Source: a virus
IMG/VR virus record: IMGVR_UViG_3300050126_000013
Location: 1 to 29,805 of that record
Length of the DNA: 29,805 bases
Direction: 5' to 3' (one strand)
Part shown: piece by piece, positions 28,374 to 29,805 of the stretch
Numbering within the stretch: the first letter of the stretch is position 1
How the letters are laid out: the number at the start of each line of letters is the position of its first letter
Program-made: the position numbers and the translations under genes
The notes under the pieces: model-generated
Database searches by the model: none
What the model saw: the letters and a program-made list of their open reading frames with translations, nothing else
What the model was told of the DNA's origin: nothing

Positions 28374-28946
28374 ATGGCAAAGCCCACACACACAATTGAC
28401 GAAGCGCTCAAGAACTTCGACCTGATCAGCGGCGCCGGGTCGGAAGACTCGAAAGAGGCGTGTGCGATGACGCTGCTCGCTTGGGTCGCTGGGCGCGAGT
28501 GGACCGACCGCCCTCCGTGCGCGCATCGATTGATTCGAAACGAAGTCGTCCAGGTCAACGATGCTAGCGGTACGACCAAGGCGATGCGCACAGCGATTGT
28601 CAAGGCTGGCGAGACGGGCATCCTTGATACGTGGTGGATCACTGACCAGGTAATCGTCTGGGCATTCGCTACGCCGAAGGGGCAGAAGCGCTCGACGAGC
28701 CGTTACAAGCTTCTTCTAGCCGCGCTCGAGCGGATCTCGGCTTGGAAGCTTGACAAGGGCCTGCCGCCCACACTTTGCGAGGCGGACCTCTCCGGGGCGA
28801 ACCTCTCCGGGGCCAACCTCTCCGCGGCCAACCTCTACGGGGCGAACCTCTACAGGGCGAACCTCTACAGGGCAATTGGTACACCACTAGGAAGGATGCT
28901 GCCCGGTTGGGCGCTCGACGATGCTGGTTTGTGGATGAAGTCGTGA
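28374..28946 (+). CDS. Pentapeptide-repeat fusion protein (190 aa)
   Basis: ATG 28374 is six bases after GAGAGG; ATG 28371 is an alternative. Residues 1-130 are a globular domain of unknown function (EACAMTLLAWVAGREWTDRP, VQVNDASGTTKAMRTAIVKA, GTWW-type aromatic core, then a basic helix). Residues from about 137 contain six pentapeptide repeats (A[DN]L[SY]x), followed by a short non-repeat tail ([15 protein letters not shown]). Six repeats make only one and a half coils of the beta-helix, so it is a minimal or shortened array. It overlaps the next gene as GTGA. Confidence 0.75.
   Translation: MAKPTHTIDEALKNFDLISGAGSEDSKEACAMTLLAWVAGREWTDRPPCAHRLIRNEVVQVNDASGTTKAMRTAIVKAGETGILDTWWITDQVIVWAFATPKGQKRSTSRYKLLLAALERISAWKLDKGLPPTLCEADLSGANLSGANLSAANLYGANLYRANLYRAIGTPLGRMLPGWALDDAGLWMKS
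28782..28871 (+). repeat. Six 15-bp pentapeptide-repeat units
   Basis: Units [30 protein letters not shown] are encoded by near-identical 15-mers built on AACCTCTCCGGGGCG and AACCTCTACAGGGCG. The central Leu codon is always CTC, indicating recent tandem duplication or conversion. Confidence 0.9.
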
Positions 28947-29281
28947 GCGTTGACCGCAAAGCAGTGATGCTGGAGATGCTCGTCACTGGCGCGACGTTGC
29001 AGGAGGTTGCTGACTTCTTCGGTCTTACCAAGCAGCGGGTCTCGCAGATCGTTGGGCCAGACCCCGAAGGGAAGCGACGAACGACAAGTCGGCAAAAGCA
29101 CCGTGAGCATCGCTATGTGGAATTCAAGCTGACGCACAGCAACGAAGTTCTTGAAGCGCGTCGCAGCGGTCATTCGATTGCTCGAATCGCATATGGCCGG
29201 CATTTACCTTACGACTTCGTTCGGCGAGTTATCGCTGATGCTGGGTTACCGTCCAACTGGACAGGAGGTGCAGGGAAATGA
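28943..29281 (+). CDS. Helix-turn-helix protein (112 aa), sigma region 4-like
   Basis: GTG 28943 overlaps the previous stop (GTGA); GTG 28931 is an in-frame alternative. [20 protein letters not shown] followed by RVSQIVG is a clear HTH of the sigma-70 region 4/LuxR type near the N-terminus. A second, similar helical repeat occurs in the C-terminal half ([20 protein letters not shown], then [12 protein letters not shown]). Between them lies a basic segment ([15 protein letters not shown]). It probably binds DNA and may regulate this small operon. Confidence 0.7.
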   Translation: MSVDRKAVMLEMLVTGATLQEVADFFGLTKQRVSQIVGPDPEGKRRTTSRQKHREHRYVEFKLTHSNEVLEARRSGHSIARIAYGRHLPYDFVRRVIADAGLPSNWTGGAGK

Positions 29282-29805
29282 TCGAGATTCGGAACGTCGA
29301 CGGGTCTGTGCTTTACACAGCTAAGTCGGCTACAGACGTACGTCAGGCGCTACAGGAGGCAGTCGCGCAGCACGCCAACCTCTCCGGGGCGAACCTCCGC
29401 GAGGCGAACCTCTCCGAAGCAAACCTCCGCGAGGCGGACCTCTCCGGGGCGAACCTCTACGGGGCGGCCCTCTCCGGCGCCGACCTCTACAGGGCGAACC
29501 TCTCCGGGGCGGACCTCCGCGAGGCGAACCTCTCCGGCGCCATCCTCTCCGGCGCCAACCTCTCCCGCGCCGACCTCTACGGCGCCAACCTCTACGGCGC
29601 CAACCTCTCCTGGGCGGGCCTCTGCGGAGCGACCCTCTGCGGAGCGAACCTCTCCAGGGCGGACCTCTCCGGCGCCATAGGCATCGCTCCCGAGCTCTCG
29701 ACCGACCTGCTCCTACTTCTAGATCAGGTCGGCAAGATCCGTGCCTACAAGCTCGTGACGAGTGACCTGCGAAGCCCGATCAACGACAAGCAGCGCCTGA
29801 AGTAC
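29278..29805 (+). CDS. Pentapeptide-repeat protein (3' end outside window)
   Basis: ATG 29278 overlaps the HTH gene stop (ATGA), with AGGAGG at 29263-29268 upstream. The frame is open for 176 codons to the window end. A 32-residue N-terminal segment ([20 protein letters not shown]) leads to twenty uninterrupted pentapeptide repeats, with Leu at every central position, predicting a right-handed quadrilateral beta-helix of five coils. A different segment follows ([20 protein letters not shown]) that starts a C-terminal domain. Such proteins (Qnr/MfpA type) can mimic DNA and bind gyrase; that role is unproven here. Confidence 0.8.
   Translation, partial: MIEIRNVDGSVLYTAKSATDVRQALQEAVAQHANLSGANLREANLSEANLREADLSGANLYGAALSGADLYRANLSGADLREANLSGAILSGANLSRADLYGANLYGANLSWAGLCGATLCGANLSRADLSGAIGIAPELSTDLLLLLDQVGKIRAYKLVTSDLRSPINDKQRLKY
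29374..29673 (+). repeat. Twenty tandem 15-bp pentapeptide-repeat units
   Basis: Twenty units of consensus A[DN]L[SYRC]x run without interruption. Core codons GCG/GCC-AAC/GAC-CTC are nearly invariant while positions four and five vary (TCC, TAC, CGC, TGC; GGG, GAG, GGC, CGC). Confidence 0.95.

Noticed and set aside
28775-28944. Arginine/glycine/proline repeat protein (RGEPLRGQPL type) in another frame
   Set aside because: It is the frame shadow of the pentapeptide array; the real gene of that frame begins at GTG 28943 (or 28931).
29374-29673. Tandem repeats as a CRISPR array or iteron origin
   Set aside because: Period is 15 bp without spacers and translates in frame as pentapeptide repeats.

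Overview
The window is an internal, contiguous piece of a tailed double-stranded DNA phage (or prophage) with siphovirus organisation. Every gene I can support is on the + strand. Genes are packed head to tail, mostly with ATGA, GTGA, TAATG or TGATG overlaps, and strong AGGAGG-type ribosome sites lie wherever a gap exists. High GC, frequent GTG starts and the style of the structural proteins suggest a high-GC Gram-positive (actinobacterial) host. That is inference: no host marker, integrase, tRNA or att site is visible. Terminase and portal are absent and presumably lie upstream of base 1; the last gene runs off the right end.

Layout. (1) 2-4505: a sugar-modification cassette with three glycosyltransferases plus the end of a fourth, two SAM methyltransferases, a HAD-type phosphatase and three tiny ORFs. 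(2) 4507-8813: head morphogenesis, with an XkdF-like protease, a large assembly protein carrying a DnaJ-type cysteine-rich zinc domain and a probable nested scaffold start, and the HK97-fold major capsid protein. A long hairpin follows. (3) 8906-13864: another glycosyltransferase-like gene, connector, tail terminator candidate, major tail protein, tail assembly chaperone with a -1 frameshift extension, and an HK97-gp10-like joining protein. (4) 13857-21463: tape measure, distal tail protein, hub-like protein, and minor tail or receptor-binding genes, with a second CxxCxGxG zinc protein among them. (5) 21473-25215: lysis and cell-envelope module with a lysozyme-like endolysin, single-span membrane proteins, a papain-like cysteine protease, an Ig plus GH16-like glycanase and a TTG-started hydrophobic protein, closed by a textbook rho-independent terminator at 25235-25268. 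(6) 25289-27996: early or DNA-metabolism genes: a small CxC-tailed protein, a calcineurin-like phosphoesterase and an SNF2 helicase preceded by a perfect 15-bp UUCG hairpin. (7) 28008-29805: a small membrane protein, then a promoter that appears to drive a leaderless transcript for a zinc-ribbon protein followed by pentapeptide-repeat protein, HTH protein and second pentapeptide-repeat protein.

The less ordinary parts are the glycosyltransferase/methyltransferase cassette inside the virion operon, the two DnaJ-type zinc modules in virion-region proteins, the papain/GH16 pair beside the endolysin, and the pentapeptide-HTH-pentapeptide operon with a leaderless start. All functional names come from motif reading by eye; no database search was possible.
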